Positions 51,511 through 59,609 of a stretch of DNA of 64,000 bases are shown one piece after another. The position numbers were made by a program, and so were the translations under genes. The stretch lies in the NCBI RefSeq assembly GCF_001704275.1, contig NZ_CP011533.1:2108001-2172000 (forward strand). The letters run 5' to 3'. How positions within the stretch are numbered: the stretch's first letter is position 1; every line of letters starts with the position of its first letter. The notes below the pieces were generated by a model. The model had not been told where the DNA came from. It ran no database searches and saw only the letters and a list, made by a program, of their open reading frames with translations. This DNA comes from Streptomyces noursei ATCC 11455. Lineage in GTDB: Bacteria; Actinomycetota; Actinomycetes; Streptomycetales; Streptomycetaceae.

Positions 51511-52673
51511 CGGGACAGCTCCAGACCTCGGGTGATGATGCCGCGCAGGATTTCGTTGGTGCCGCCACGCAGCGTGTATCCCGGCGCATGCAGGATCGCG
51601 GTGGCCAGCAGTTCGGGGTAGCTGCCGCGGGTGGCGTCGAAACGGGCGGCGATCGGAAGGATCTCGCGGACCTCGTTGACGAGTTCACCCTCGAAGCGGG
51701 TCCCGAGGTCCTTGACCAGTGCCGCCTGCACATCGGCGGGGCGGCCGGCCGCCAGCGCCGCGGCCACCCCCAACGACAGCTGCCGGATGGACGACAGGCG
51801 CGCGGTGAGCCGGCCCACGCGGGCCTGCTGCTCGGGACTGCACCCGCCGGTCCGCTGCAACTGTCCCACCAGGGCGGAAAGGAGCGGCAGCGTGGACAGG
51901 AAGCGCTCGGGTCCGCTGCGTTCCAGGGCCAGTTCGCCGGTGACCTGCCGCCAGCCGTCACCGGGGCGCCCGAGCAGTGCCTCGTCGGTGAGCTCGACGC
52001 CTTCCAGGTGACAGTAGTTGAAGGTGTGCTCGCCGCTGAGGAGACGGATCGGCTCGACCCGGACGTGCGGATCGCGCAGGTCGACGATGAACTGGCTCAG
52101 CCCGGCGTGCCGGTCCTCGGAGTCGTCGGTCCGGGCCAGCACGATGGCGTGGTCGTTGACGTGCGCGCCGCCCGTCCACATCTTGGTGCCGGTCAACCGC
52201 CAACCGCTGGCGGTCCGCTCCGCCCGGGTCCGTACCGAGGCCAGGTCCGATCCGCTCTCCTGCTCGCTCATTCCGATCGAGAAGAAGCACGCGCCGGCGG
52301 CGATCCGGGGCAGGAAGTGGCTCCGCTGCGCCTCGGTGCCGTGGCGCAGGATGCTGGGCCCGGCCTGTCGGTCGGCGACCCAGTGGGCCGAGACCGGGGC
52401 GCCGGCGGCCAGCAACTCCTCGATGACGACGTAACGTTCGAGGTTGCTGCGCCCGCCTCCGCCGTACTCCGGCGGCAGGGCCATGCCGACCCAGCCGCGC
52501 CGGGCCAGGCGGCGAGTGAAGGCGGGGTCCCAGCCGGTCAGCCAGGAGTCGGGCCGACCGAGGACGGTGCCGGCGGCCCGTTCCGTGTCGAGGAAGTCGC
52601 GCACCTCCTGTCGTAACTGAACGGCTTCTGGCGGAAGTTGCACGGCCCCTGGATCGAGGGCGGAGAGGGTCAT
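51507..52673 (-). CDS. Acyl-CoA dehydrogenase, long subunit
   Basis: The 388-residue protein has the acyl-CoA dehydrogenase motifs 'SEQESGSDLASVRTRAER' (FAD contact) and 'GGTNEILRGIITRGLEL' at the C-terminus. It should oxidise an acyl-CoA at the alpha-beta bond with FAD. Its stop overlaps the next start, suggesting 1:1 assembly with the short subunit. The spacer before it (52694-52780) is a tandem repeat, an unusual leader for an operon gene. Confidence 0.88.
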   Translation of the reverse strand: MTLSALDPGAVQLPPEAVQLRQEVRDFLDTERAAGTVLGRPDSWLTGWDPAFTRRLARRGWVGMALPPEYGGGGRSNLERYVVIEELLAAGAPVSAHWVADRQAGPSILRHGTEAQRSHFLPRIAAGACFFSIGMSEQESGSDLASVRTRAERTASGWRLTGTKMWTGGAHVNDHAIVLARTDDSEDRHAGLSQFIVDLRDPHVRVEPIRLLSGEHTFNYCHLEGVELTDEALLGRPGDGWRQVTGELALERSGPERFLSTLPLLSALVGQLQRTGGCSPEQQARVGRLTARLSSIRQLSLGVAAALAAGRPADVQAALVKDLGTRFEGELVNEVREILPIAARFDATRGSYPELLATAILHAPGYTLRGGTNEILRGIITRGLELSR

Positions 52674-52693
52674 CGGTGCTCCTTGGACGGAAT

Positions 52694-52780
52694 GGTGGGT
52701 ATCCGCAGTGGCGGGTACCCGGAGTGACGGATATGCGCAGTGACGGGTATGCGCAGTGGTGGGTGTACGGAGTGACGGGT
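52694..52780. repeat. Tandem 16-base repeat GGGTATGCGCAGTGAC
   Basis: About five imperfect copies of a 16-base unit (GGGTATGCGCAGTGAC, GGGTGTACGGAGTGAC and similar) fill the spacer between enoyl-CoA hydratase stop and acyl-CoA dehydrogenase start. They contain no gene. Confidence 0.8.
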
Positions 52781-52799
52781 GCGCGGTCGGCGGTGGTGG

Positions 52800-53645
52800 T
52801 CAGGCGCCCGTGAAGTGCGGGCGGCGGCGCTCCCGGCGGGCCTGGACGCCCTCGCGGAAGTCGTCGGTGGTGGTCGTCACCGGCTGGGCCAGTCCCTCCC
52901 AGGTCAGCGCCCGCTCGACGGTGGGCTGCCCCTGGGCCAGGCCGCTCTTGGTCAGCCGGACCGCCAGCGGGGCCGCGGCGGCGATCTCGTCGGCCACGTC
53001 GAGCGCGGCCCGGAGCACCTGGTCGGCCGGCAGCGCCTCGTGCACCATGCCGATGGTGGCGGCTCGCGCTCCGCTGATCAGCCGCCCGGTCAGCAGCAGT
53101 TCCCGCGCCCTCGACGGGCCGACGGCCTCGGCGAGCAGGGCGGTGGTGGCCATCCCCGGGTGCAGGCCGAGTCGGACGAACGGTGCGCCGAGCTTCGCCT
53201 CCACCGCGGCGTACCGCAGATCGCAGGCCAGCGCCAGCGCCAGTCCGGCGCCCACCGCGTGGCCGTTGACGGCCGCCACGGTGGGGACGGACAGGTCACG
53301 GACGGCCAGCCAAGTGCGGTAGAAGTCCGACAGCTGGGCCCGGGTGCCGGGGAGGGACTGGCCGTGCTGGTCGGCGAGTTCCCCCAGGTCGGCGCCCGAG
53401 CAGAACGCGGGACCGGTGCCGGTGATCACGACGGCGCGCAGGTCGGGGTCCTGCCGCAGGGAGCGCATGGCGCGCCGCCACTGTGCGGTCAGCCGTCCGG
53501 TCATCGGGTTGCGCTTGTCGGGGTTGTCGAAGGTGAGCACGGCGACGCCGTTCGGCCGGTGCTCGATGCGCAGCGGTTCCCACTCGTTCGGCGCTGCCTG
53601 TTCGTCCAGGGGTACTTGCTCGTTCAGGCGTGCTCGCTCGTTCAC
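52800..53645 (-). CDS. Enoyl-CoA hydratase/isomerase family protein
   Basis: The 281-residue crotonase-fold protein has 'VVITGTGPAFCSGADLGEL' (first oxyanion-hole region) and 'ALACDLRYAAVEAKLGAPFV' (second). The position of the usual first catalytic Glu is replaced, so hydratase, isomerase or hydrolase activity cannot be fixed. The first 30 residues are a low-complexity extension rich in Asn-Glu-Gln repeats, produced by a short tandem repeat in the DNA; the true start might be later. It lies between the CoA transferase and the dehydrogenases in the operon. Confidence 0.83.
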   Translation of the reverse strand: MNERARLNEQVPLDEQAAPNEWEPLRIEHRPNGVAVLTFDNPDKRNPMTGRLTAQWRRAMRSLRQDPDLRAVVITGTGPAFCSGADLGELADQHGQSLPGTRAQLSDFYRTWLAVRDLSVPTVAAVNGHAVGAGLALALACDLRYAAVEAKLGAPFVRLGLHPGMATTALLAEAVGPSRARELLLTGRLISGARAATIGMVHEALPADQVLRAALDVADEIAAAAPLAVRLTKSGLAQGQPTVERALTWEGLAQPVTTTTDDFREGVQARRERRRPHFTGA

Positions 53646-53694
53646 GGGTCCTCGATTCGGTCCGCGGGTACGGGGATTGGTGACGGGTGACGGC

Positions 53695-54876
53695 TCAGGC
53701 AGGCGGCCGGTGGCCGACCTCGGCGAGGACCTCCTCGGTGTGCTCGCCGACCCGCGGGCAGTGCCGGTGCAGGCCGGCCGGTGTGGCCCAGAAGCGCACG
53801 GGCTGGCCGATGAGGCGGTAGCCGCCCTCGGTGGGGTGCTCGGCTTCCTGGAGCAGACCGCCTTCGGTGGCGTAGTCGCTGGTGGCGGCCTCCGTCAGGC
53901 TCAGCACCGGGGCGGCGGGGATGCTGGCGGTGTCGCAGAACTCCTGCCATTGCGCGTTGGTGTGCCGGGTCGTGAACTCGCCGACCAGTACGTAGAGTTC
54001 GTCCGCGTTGTGGACGCGCGCGCCGTACGAAGCGAAGCGTGGGTCGTCGGCGAGTTCCGGGCGGCCCACGAAGGCGAAGAAGTCACGCCAGTTGCGGTCG
54101 CTGTAGGGCAGGATGCACATCCAGCCGTCCGCCGTGCGGGAGGCCGTGCGGCGGGGGCTGAGCGCCCGCGGGTAGCCGATCGGCCCCGCGGGCGGGTTGA
54201 GGGTCGCCGCCGCCAGGTGCTCGACGAGGTTGAAGGCCAGCATGGTGTCGGCCATCGGGACCTCGACGTGCTGGCCTTGGCCGGTGCGGTCGCGGTGGTG
54301 GAGCGCGGCGAGCACCGACTGCACGATCACCAGGCCGCAGATCTTGTCGGCCAGCACGGTGGGGATGTAGTGCGGTACGCCGCTGACCTGTTCGTTCAGC
54401 CACACCAGGCCGGATGCCGCCTGCACGACGTCGTCGTAGGCCGCGTGCCCGCCGAGGGGGGAATCGCTGCGGAAACCCTGGGCGTTGAGGTAGACCAGGC
54501 CGGGGTTGACGGCCGCCACGTCCTCGTAGGCCAGGTCGAGGCGGCGCAGGGCCTGCGGGCGGACGTTGGTGAGGAAGACGTCCGCGCTCGCGAGGAGGGC
54601 GAGCAGGGCCTCGCGGCCGCCCGGGGCCTTGAGGTCGAGGGCGACGCTGCGCTTGTTGCGGTTGAGGTTGAGGGTCATCACCCCCATCCCGGGGCTGCGG
54701 GTCGGCGGGTAGTGGCGGGTCAGGTCACCGGTCGGCGGCTCGACCTTGATCACGTCCGCCCCCAGGTCGCCGAGCTGTTGGGCCGCGTACGGGCCCATGA
54801 TCACGCTGGCCAGCTCGACCACCCGCACGCCGTTCAGTGGACCGACGCCACCGTCCGCTTCCCGTCCTGTCGACAT
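53695..54876 (-). CDS. Class III (CaiB/BaiF-type) CoA transferase
   Basis: The 393-residue protein shows 'VVELASVIMGPYAAQQLGDL', 'GADVIKVEPP' and the catalytic Asp in 'HAAYDDVVQAASG', with 'GQHVEVPMADTM' later, all features of family III CoA transferases. It moves CoA between carboxylates without ATP. It is the first gene of an operon with a crotonase and two acyl-CoA dehydrogenases, so it should activate the substrate, as CaiB does in carnitine breakdown. ATG 54876 has a GGAGA site. It is divergent from a LysR regulator. Confidence 0.88.
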   Translation of the reverse strand: MSTGREADGGVGPLNGVRVVELASVIMGPYAAQQLGDLGADVIKVEPPTGDLTRHYPPTRSPGMGVMTLNLNRNKRSVALDLKAPGGREALLALLASADVFLTNVRPQALRRLDLAYEDVAAVNPGLVYLNAQGFRSDSPLGGHAAYDDVVQAASGLVWLNEQVSGVPHYIPTVLADKICGLVIVQSVLAALHHRDRTGQGQHVEVPMADTMLAFNLVEHLAAATLNPPAGPIGYPRALSPRRTASRTADGWMCILPYSDRNWRDFFAFVGRPELADDPRFASYGARVHNADELYVLVGEFTTRHTNAQWQEFCDTASIPAAPVLSLTEAATSDYATEGGLLQEAEHPTEGGYRLIGQPVRFWATPAGLHRHCPRVGEHTEEVLAEVGHRPPA

Positions 54877-54979
54877 GGCATGTCTCCGATCTCCGCCGGG
54901 GCCGGCTTCACGCACCGGACCGTTGACAGCCAGTCAAATCCTCGGCGCCCCATATCGTCCAATACTTCTTCCCTGCGTC

Positions 54980-54996
54980 TTGCATATGCTGTGCAA
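54980..54996. promoter_or_regulatory. LysR box TTGCA-N7-TGCAA
   Basis: A T-N11-A type palindrome, TTGCATATGCTGTGCAA, ends two bases before the LysR ATG and occupies its ribosome-site position. It sits in the spacer between LysR and the divergent CoA operon. Binding there would block LysR's own translation start or promoter and could activate the operon. Confidence 0.75.
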
Positions 54997-54997
54997 T

Positions 54998-55912
54998 ATG
55001 GAATTGACCCAGCGCATCCTCCAACAGGTCGTCGTGTTGGCCGAGGAACAGCACTTCGGCCGCGCCGCCGAGCGGCTCGCCATGCGGCAGCCACCGCTCA
55101 GCCAGGCGATCCAGCGACTGGAGCGCGGCCTCGGCGTCACCCTGTTCGACCGCCTTCCGCGGGGTGCCCGACTCACCCCGGCCGGCCGCGCGTTCGCCGA
55201 GGACGCCCGGCGGCTGCTCGAAGCGCAAGCCGCGGCCGTGGACCGGGCCCGGCGGATCGCCAGCGGACACGAGGGCGAGCTCCGGCTCGGGTTCATCAGC
55301 AGCCTCGGCTACGACTTCCTGCCGCGCCTGCTGCGCCGCACCCACGCGCAGTTGCCCGCTCTGCGGCTTCACTTGGGTCAACACCCCTCCGCGGAACTGG
55401 TCGACATGCTCCAGGCCGGGACGCTCGACCTCGCACTGGTCCGGCTCCCCGTCACCGGCACGGACCGACTGACCGTCCGACGGATCGGCGTGGAACGACT
55501 GGTGGCGGTCCTTCCCGAACACCATCCGCTGGCCGCCAAGTCACGCCTCGACCTGCGGGAACTCGCCGAGGAGCAGTTCGCGGTGCCCAAGCCCGGCGCG
55601 CTGCCCGGACTGGCCGAGCAGGTCGCGCTCGCCTGCGCACAGGCCGGCTTCACGCCCCGACCACGCGGCCAGGCGGACGACCTGCCGGGGCTGCTCAGCT
55701 ACGTCGCCGCCGGCCTGTGCCTGGCGCTCGCCCCCGAGCAGGTACGCACGCTGGGCGTCCCGGGCGTGGTCTACCGCCCCCTGCGCGGCGATTCGCCCTA
55801 CCTGGAGACCGCGGTCGCCGCCGTGCACCGCGCGGACGGCCCCGACGCCGCCGTACGACAGGTCCTGAAGCTGATCGAGCCGCGTCTGCCGACGGTCGAG
55901 TGCGCGCCGTAG
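54998..55912 (+). CDS. LysR-family regulator of the CoA-ester operon
   Basis: The 304-residue LysR protein has an N-terminal helix-turn-helix ('QHFGRAAERLAMRQPPLSQA', 'IQRLERGLGVTLFDRLPRG') and a substrate-binding-like domain ('ELRLGFISSLGYDFLPRLLR'). It most resembles CatR/BenM-type activators of aromatic or acyl catabolism. Divergent orientation and the palindrome at 54980 indicate control of the CoA transferase operon. No ribosome site is present before ATG 54998; the mRNA may be leaderless. Confidence 0.88.
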   Translation: MELTQRILQQVVVLAEEQHFGRAAERLAMRQPPLSQAIQRLERGLGVTLFDRLPRGARLTPAGRAFAEDARRLLEAQAAAVDRARRIASGHEGELRLGFISSLGYDFLPRLLRRTHAQLPALRLHLGQHPSAELVDMLQAGTLDLALVRLPVTGTDRLTVRRIGVERLVAVLPEHHPLAAKSRLDLRELAEEQFAVPKPGALPGLAEQVALACAQAGFTPRPRGQADDLPGLLSYVAAGLCLALAPEQVRTLGVPGVVYRPLRGDSPYLETAVAAVHRADGPDAAVRQVLKLIEPRLPTVECAP

Positions 55913-56252
55913 GCCGAAGTGACCACGTGCCGCGGGGCAGTTCCGCTTCACGCCGGGATTGCGTTCATGGGGATTGCCTGGACGGCAAGGGCGGCCCGCT
56001 CTCCGCGGGACCTTCCACCAGAAGCGAGGTCGATGTGCAAGCGTTCCTGGACCACGCCCGAAGCTTTCCCCGGCGCGTCACCCAACAGGGCGTCAGCTTG
56101 GGCAAGTTGGCTCATGGCCAGCGGCCGAGCGCGGCCCCAGGCGGACTCCGGGCAGCTGCCGCTTCCAGCCCCTGTGAACGGCATGCCGTAGCGCTGTGGA
56201 CTTCATCCACCGGGCCACTTTCCGCACCCGTCCCGGGACGGCGGTGGCGCCG
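55913..56252. other. Unassigned 340-base interval
   Basis: Short frames exist on both strands but none shows a family pattern or a good start. The minus-strand stretch around 56000-56150 ('LAQADALLGDAPGKASGVVQ') could be a remnant. The interval ends at the left terminal repeat of the MITE. Confidence 0.45.
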
Positions 56253-56420
56253 CTAGGGCGCTTCTGATGGATCTCCGTGGAAGAAGGAGCGGCGCCTGGT
56301 GCGTGCGATCGCAAGGCGCCGGGATGTCTTCATAGCGGAGCTATGGGGGCATTTCGGCAACGCCGCGAGCGTGCGTGGCAGGCGCCGCGACGCCGCGGAG
56401 ATCCATCAGAAGCGCCCTAG
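56253..56420. mobile_element. 168-base MITE with perfect terminal inverted repeats
   Basis: The outer 25 bases (56253-56277 and 56396-56420) are exact inverted copies, starting CTAGGGCGCTTCTGATGG. The CTAG at each end may be a target duplication (YTAR, as used by IS5-group elements), leaving 21-base terminal repeats. The interior has no gene. It is a typical non-autonomous miniature element that would need a transposase from elsewhere. Confidence 0.85.
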
Positions 56421-56477
56421 GGCCTGTCCGATGGGTCAGGGCCGCGGACCCGGCCATGACCCATCGGACAGGCCCTA
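56418..56477. repeat. 60-base perfect inverted-repeat element at the kinase 3' end
   Basis: TAGGGCCTGTCCGATGGGTC at the left and its exact complement at the right give 21-base arms with an 18-base centre. It abuts and shares three bases with the MITE. The right-end CTA (56475-56477) is the complement of the stop codon of the Ser/Thr kinase, so the element now provides that stop and probably a terminator. A degenerate copy is at 16031 and a half-arm at 13625. Confidence 0.85.
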
Positions 56478-58199
56478 ACAACGGACCGGCCAACCGCTCT
56501 GCCGGATGACGTTGTCCGCGGACATCCAGCCCGCGTTCTTCGTCCCGCCGATGCGGACGTAGAGCCACTTGTGGCCGTAGGCGTTCTCGACGGAGCAGTG
56601 GAACCACACCTTCGTGCCCGACTTGGTCGCGGCCACGGAGGAGCAGACCTGGTAGGGCCCCGTCAGGATGTGGTGATCGCCGGACAGGTAGCCGTACATT
56701 CCCGGCTTCGGGTCGTGGTGGCTCCAGCCGCTGCAAGTCGTCGGCCCCGAACCGGGCTTGGCCGAAGGGGAAGCGGACGTGCTCGGCGCGGCACTGGGCT
56801 CGGCCGACGGCGGGGCGGAGGAGGGAGAGGTCGCAGCGGACGGCTTTCCGGATTCCGTGGACGGCGAGGAGCCCGGGGAGTTGATGCCGTCGGCTGTTCC
56901 GCCGCCGCTCGGCTGACCGTTGCCCACCGGGGAGCCGGCTCCGGGCGCCGCCTGCGGCCGGTTGCCGTCCGCCGCACCGTGCTGCGCGGTCAAGGCGTAC
57001 GTGACGCCGCCGCCCGCGAGCACGACGAAGGCGGCCGCGGCCGCGATGAGGGTACGACGCGAGCGCCGGCCGCGGCCGGCGGCGGGGCCGGCACCGTGAG
57101 CGTGGCCCGCGGTCGGCATGCAGGGCTGTGTGATGGGCGGCGGGCCGGACGGTGGGTAACCGGTGTGCGGAGGCTGCGGGGACGACGGGTGGAACGGCGG
57201 CACGGCACCGAATCCGGGCGGCGCCGGGGTGGCTGCCCGGGGAGGCGTCGGGACGACGGCCTGTACCGGCGGAGGGGCGGGGGCCACGGGGGCCGGCGGC
57301 GCGAGGTTCATCGTCCTGCCCGCGGCCGCCCACTGCAGCATTTCACGCGCCTGCTCGGCCGTGGGCCGGTTCTTCGGGTCCTTCGCCATCAGTGCCTGCA
57401 GCACCGGCGTCAGCGGCCCCGCGCGTCGGGGCTCCGGCAGCGGCTCGGTGACGATCGCCGACAAGGTGGACCACACGGACGTCCGGCGGAACGGTGACGT
57501 GCCTTCCACCGCCGCGTACAGCGTCATACCGAGCGACCAGATGTCCGACGCGGGACTGGGCACCGTGCCCTGCGCGCGCTCCGGCGGCAGGTAGTCCAGG
57601 GAGCCGACCAGCTGACCGCTCTGGGTCAGCTTGGCCATGGCCTCGTCGCCGGAGGCATCCATGGTGGCGATGCCGAAGTCGGTGAGCACGACCCGCCCGC
57701 CGTGCTCCAGCAGCACGTTCGCCGGCTTGACGTCCCGGTGCAGTACGCCCACCCGGTGCGCGGCGTCGAGCGCGTCCATCAGCTTGGCGCCGATCGCCGC
57801 CGCCTCGTGCGGCTCCAGCGTGCCGCGCTCCGTCAGCACGTCGTCGAGCGAAGGTCCGTCGACGAGTTCCATGACGATGACGGGCAGGCCCTGCTCCTCG
57901 GTCACGTCGTGCACGGTGACCACGCCGCTGTGCCGAATACGGGCGGCGGCCTGCGCCTCCCGCTGCATCCGGGTCCGCAGATCTACCAGTTCGGGCGCGG
58001 AGGCGTCGGTGAAGGCCCGCAGTACCTTGACGGCGACCTCGCGGTTCAGCAGTTGGTCCACGGCCCGGGCGACCACGCCCATGCCGCCCCGCCCGATCGT
58101 CGCGGTCACCCGGTAACGGCCCCCGAGGACCTTGCCCATCAGCTCATCGCCGCTCGCTCCCCCGGCCGTCACCGCACGCTCCGTTCCTTCGCCGCTCAT
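56475..58199 (-). CDS. Membrane Ser/Thr protein kinase with extracytoplasmic SH3-like domain
   Basis: The 574-residue protein has an N-terminal Hanks-type kinase domain: glycine loop IGRGGMGVV, 'VAVKVL' Lys, catalytic HRDVKPANVLL, and DFG in 'VVLTDFGIAT'. A Pro-rich juxtamembrane region, one membrane helix ('RTLIAAAAAFVVLAGGGVTY'), a Ser/Pro-rich linker and a C-terminal 80-residue SH3-like domain with several Cys follow. It lacks PASTA repeats. It probably senses a wall or surface signal. The final codons Arg-Cys-stop run into the inverted repeat, so the C-terminus may have been shortened by the insertion. Confidence 0.9.
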   Translation of the reverse strand: MSGEGTERAVTAGGASGDELMGKVLGGRYRVTATIGRGGMGVVARAVDQLLNREVAVKVLRAFTDASAPELVDLRTRMQREAQAAARIRHSGVVTVHDVTEEQGLPVIVMELVDGPSLDDVLTERGTLEPHEAAAIGAKLMDALDAAHRVGVLHRDVKPANVLLEHGGRVVLTDFGIATMDASGDEAMAKLTQSGQLVGSLDYLPPERAQGTVPSPASDIWSLGMTLYAAVEGTSPFRRTSVWSTLSAIVTEPLPEPRRAGPLTPVLQALMAKDPKNRPTAEQAREMLQWAAAGRTMNLAPPAPVAPAPPPVQAVVPTPPRAATPAPPGFGAVPPFHPSSPQPPHTGYPPSGPPPITQPCMPTAGHAHGAGPAAGRGRRSRRTLIAAAAAFVVLAGGGVTYALTAQHGAADGNRPQAAPGAGSPVGNGQPSGGGTADGINSPGSSPSTESGKPSAATSPSSAPPSAEPSAAPSTSASPSAKPGSGPTTCSGWSHHDPKPGMYGYLSGDHHILTGPYQVCSSVAATKSGTKVWFHCSVENAYGHKWLYVRIGGTKNAGWMSADNVIRQSGWPVRC

Positions 58200-58322
58200 C
58201 GCTCTTCGTCGTTCGTCCCTGGCGCCCCAGAGTAGAGGCGTGGCCCGAAGGGCCCACCGCCGGGCCGGGGCGGAGGTCGATTCGGCCGATCCGGGGAAGT
58301 GCCGTAGAGTTCCTCATGCCGA

Positions 58323-58396
58323 CGCGGGGTGGAGCAGCTCGGTAGCTCGCTGGGCTCATAACCCAGAGGTCGCAGGTTCAAATCCTGTCCCCGCTA
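58323..58396 (+). tRNA. Initiator tRNA-fMet (anticodon CAT)
   Basis: A 74-base cloverleaf begins CGCGGGGTGGAGCAG and ends CCCCGCTA. The anticodon arm is TGGG-CTCATAA-CCCA with three G-C pairs and anticodon CAT. C1 faces U72, an unpaired first position as needed for initiator tRNAs. The T arm is GCAGG-TTCAAAT-CCTGT. CCA is not encoded. A terminator follows at 58405. Confidence 0.95.
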
Positions 58397-58404
58397 CTCG
58401 CATG

Positions 58405-58435
58405 TGAAGGCCCGGTGGTTTCCACCGGGCCTTCA
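58405..58435 (+). terminator. Terminator after the initiator tRNA
   Basis: TGAAGGCCCGGTGG and CCACCGGGCCTTCA form a perfect 14-pair stem with a TTT loop. It is nine bases past the tRNA 3' end. Confidence 0.88.
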
Positions 58436-58896
58436 CTGTTCGCGTTCTCATACTCCACGCGTTCTCATACTCCGCGCGTTCCCGATCGAGACCGTCCGAG
58501 ACCGTCCGGGGGCATCCAAGACCATCCGGGGTCATCCGAGGACCGTCCGAGGTCATCGATCCTGCCGACGAGGTCGCGGTGGCCCTCGCGGTCGCCGGCC
58601 ACCGGCGGTGCGGGGATGCCTGGAACGATGACACCGCTCCAGGCGTTCCACGGGTCGCCGGTCAGCGGACGGGTCCGCCGCTGGTGGTCATCGGGGCCGG
58701 TAGGAGGTGGCCTGCACGGAGACGGTGGCCCGGTCGGGCAGGAGGCCGGGAGCGGCCAGGTCCGCGTGGGTCAGGTGGCGGGCACTCGGCGTCATCCCCA
58801 ACAGGTCGATGGCTTCTTGCCTGGTCAGGGGTGCGGTGACATCCTACGACCCACGCCGGTGCCCCTCACCGTCCCCCGACGGTTGAGAGACCCGCG
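58436..58896. other. Interval with short direct repeats and a possible HTH remnant
   Basis: The first part holds two copies of GCGTTCTCATACTCC and a run of CCGTCCGAG/CCATCCGGG-like units. On the minus strand at 58695-58845 a frame between two stops reads 'LTRQEAIDLLGMTPSARHLT', like the start of a helix-turn-helix, and ends at 'TSYRPR' and a stop. There is no clear start, so it may be a gene fragment. The lasso B2 gene ends in 58897-58899. Confidence 0.45.
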
Positions 58897-59322
58897 TCAG
58901 GCCCCTTCCGCCGGCACCGAGAACAGGGGGCGGAAGTAGGAAGGGTCCGCCTTCTCCTCGACCATGCGCCCCTCGGCCTCCACCCACGCATGGGCGCCGA
59001 ACGGTGGACGGGCGCGTACTCCCACCGTCCAGGTGGGCCAGGTGCCGCGTGCCCGGCAGAGCAGGACGGTCGCCAGCGAACGAGGCAGGCACCCCTCGTC
59101 CCCGGCGCAGCGGAGGCTGGCGGCCACCACGGCGTCCCGGGCGGCGCGGGCCTCCGCGTACGTGGCCGCGCGGGCACCCCTGCGCAGGCGGGTCAGTATG
59201 GCGCGGGTCCGGGCCGGCGGCTTGGCGGCCAGGCGCCGGGCGACGGCCACAGCGAGCAGCACCAGGAGGCGGCGGCCCGGGGAGAGCCGGACCTCCGTGC
59301 GGTGCGGTACGACCGAACTCAC
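58897..59322 (-). CDS. Lasso peptide leader peptidase (B2 protein)
   Basis: The 141-residue protein has the transglutaminase-like cysteine protease core of lasso B2 proteins: catalytic Cys in 'LRCAGDEGCLPRSLATVLLC' (the Cys before LPRS) and His in 'RARPPFGAHAWVEAEGRMVE' with a following acidic residue. It cuts the leader peptide from the lasso precursor after delivery by the B1 protein. GTG 59322 overlaps the B1 stop as GTGA. It is the last gene of the cluster; no lasso ABC exporter (D gene) follows. Confidence 0.9.
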   Translation of the reverse strand: MSSVVPHRTEVRLSPGRRLLVLLAVAVARRLAAKPPARTRAILTRLRRGARAATYAEARAARDAVVAASLRCAGDEGCLPRSLATVLLCRARGTWPTWTVGVRARPPFGAHAWVEAEGRMVEEKADPSYFRPLFSVPAEGA

Positions 59323-59579
59323 GCCTGCTGCACCACCTTCGCCTGCTGGAGACTGGCCATCAGCTGCTCCACGTCCGCGCGGGCACGTGGCTCGTCGACG
59401 TCGAAGGAGGCCATCAGCCGCTCGGTGGTCTCCTGCACCGTGCTGCCGTCGACCAGGGCGCGGAAGGCGAGGGAGGCGGTCGCGTTGAGCTGCCAGTAGC
59501 GGCCGTCGCTGCCGTTCAGCAGAACGGTTCCGTAGTCGGTGTCCACGGTCGAGACGTCGGGGTGCAGTCTCCATGTCAT
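59319..59579 (-). CDS. Lasso peptide recognition protein B1 (PqqD-like RRE)
   Basis: The 86-residue PqqD-like RiPP recognition element has strand-strand pattern 'TDYGTVLLNGSDGRYWQLN' and helices 'FRALVDGSTVQETTERLMAS', 'ARADVEQLMASLQQAKVV'. In lasso systems B1 binds the leader (through its YxxP motif) and presents it to B2. It lies between the cyclase and B2 genes with a GTGA overlap to B2. Confidence 0.9.
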   Translation of the reverse strand: MTWRLHPDVSTVDTDYGTVLLNGSDGRYWQLNATASLAFRALVDGSTVQETTERLMASFDVDEPRARADVEQLMASLQQAKVVQQA

Positions 59580-59609
59580 GGTTGTCTCCTGCTCGGTCCT
59601 GTGGCGGGC

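Noticed and set aside
55919..56191. Short frames on both strands between LysR and the MITE
   Set aside because: Neither has a good ribosome site, a family pattern or consistent codon bias.
58323..58435. tRNA region considered as an attachment site for an integrated element
   Set aside because: No integrase and no second copy of the tRNA 3' end were seen in the window.
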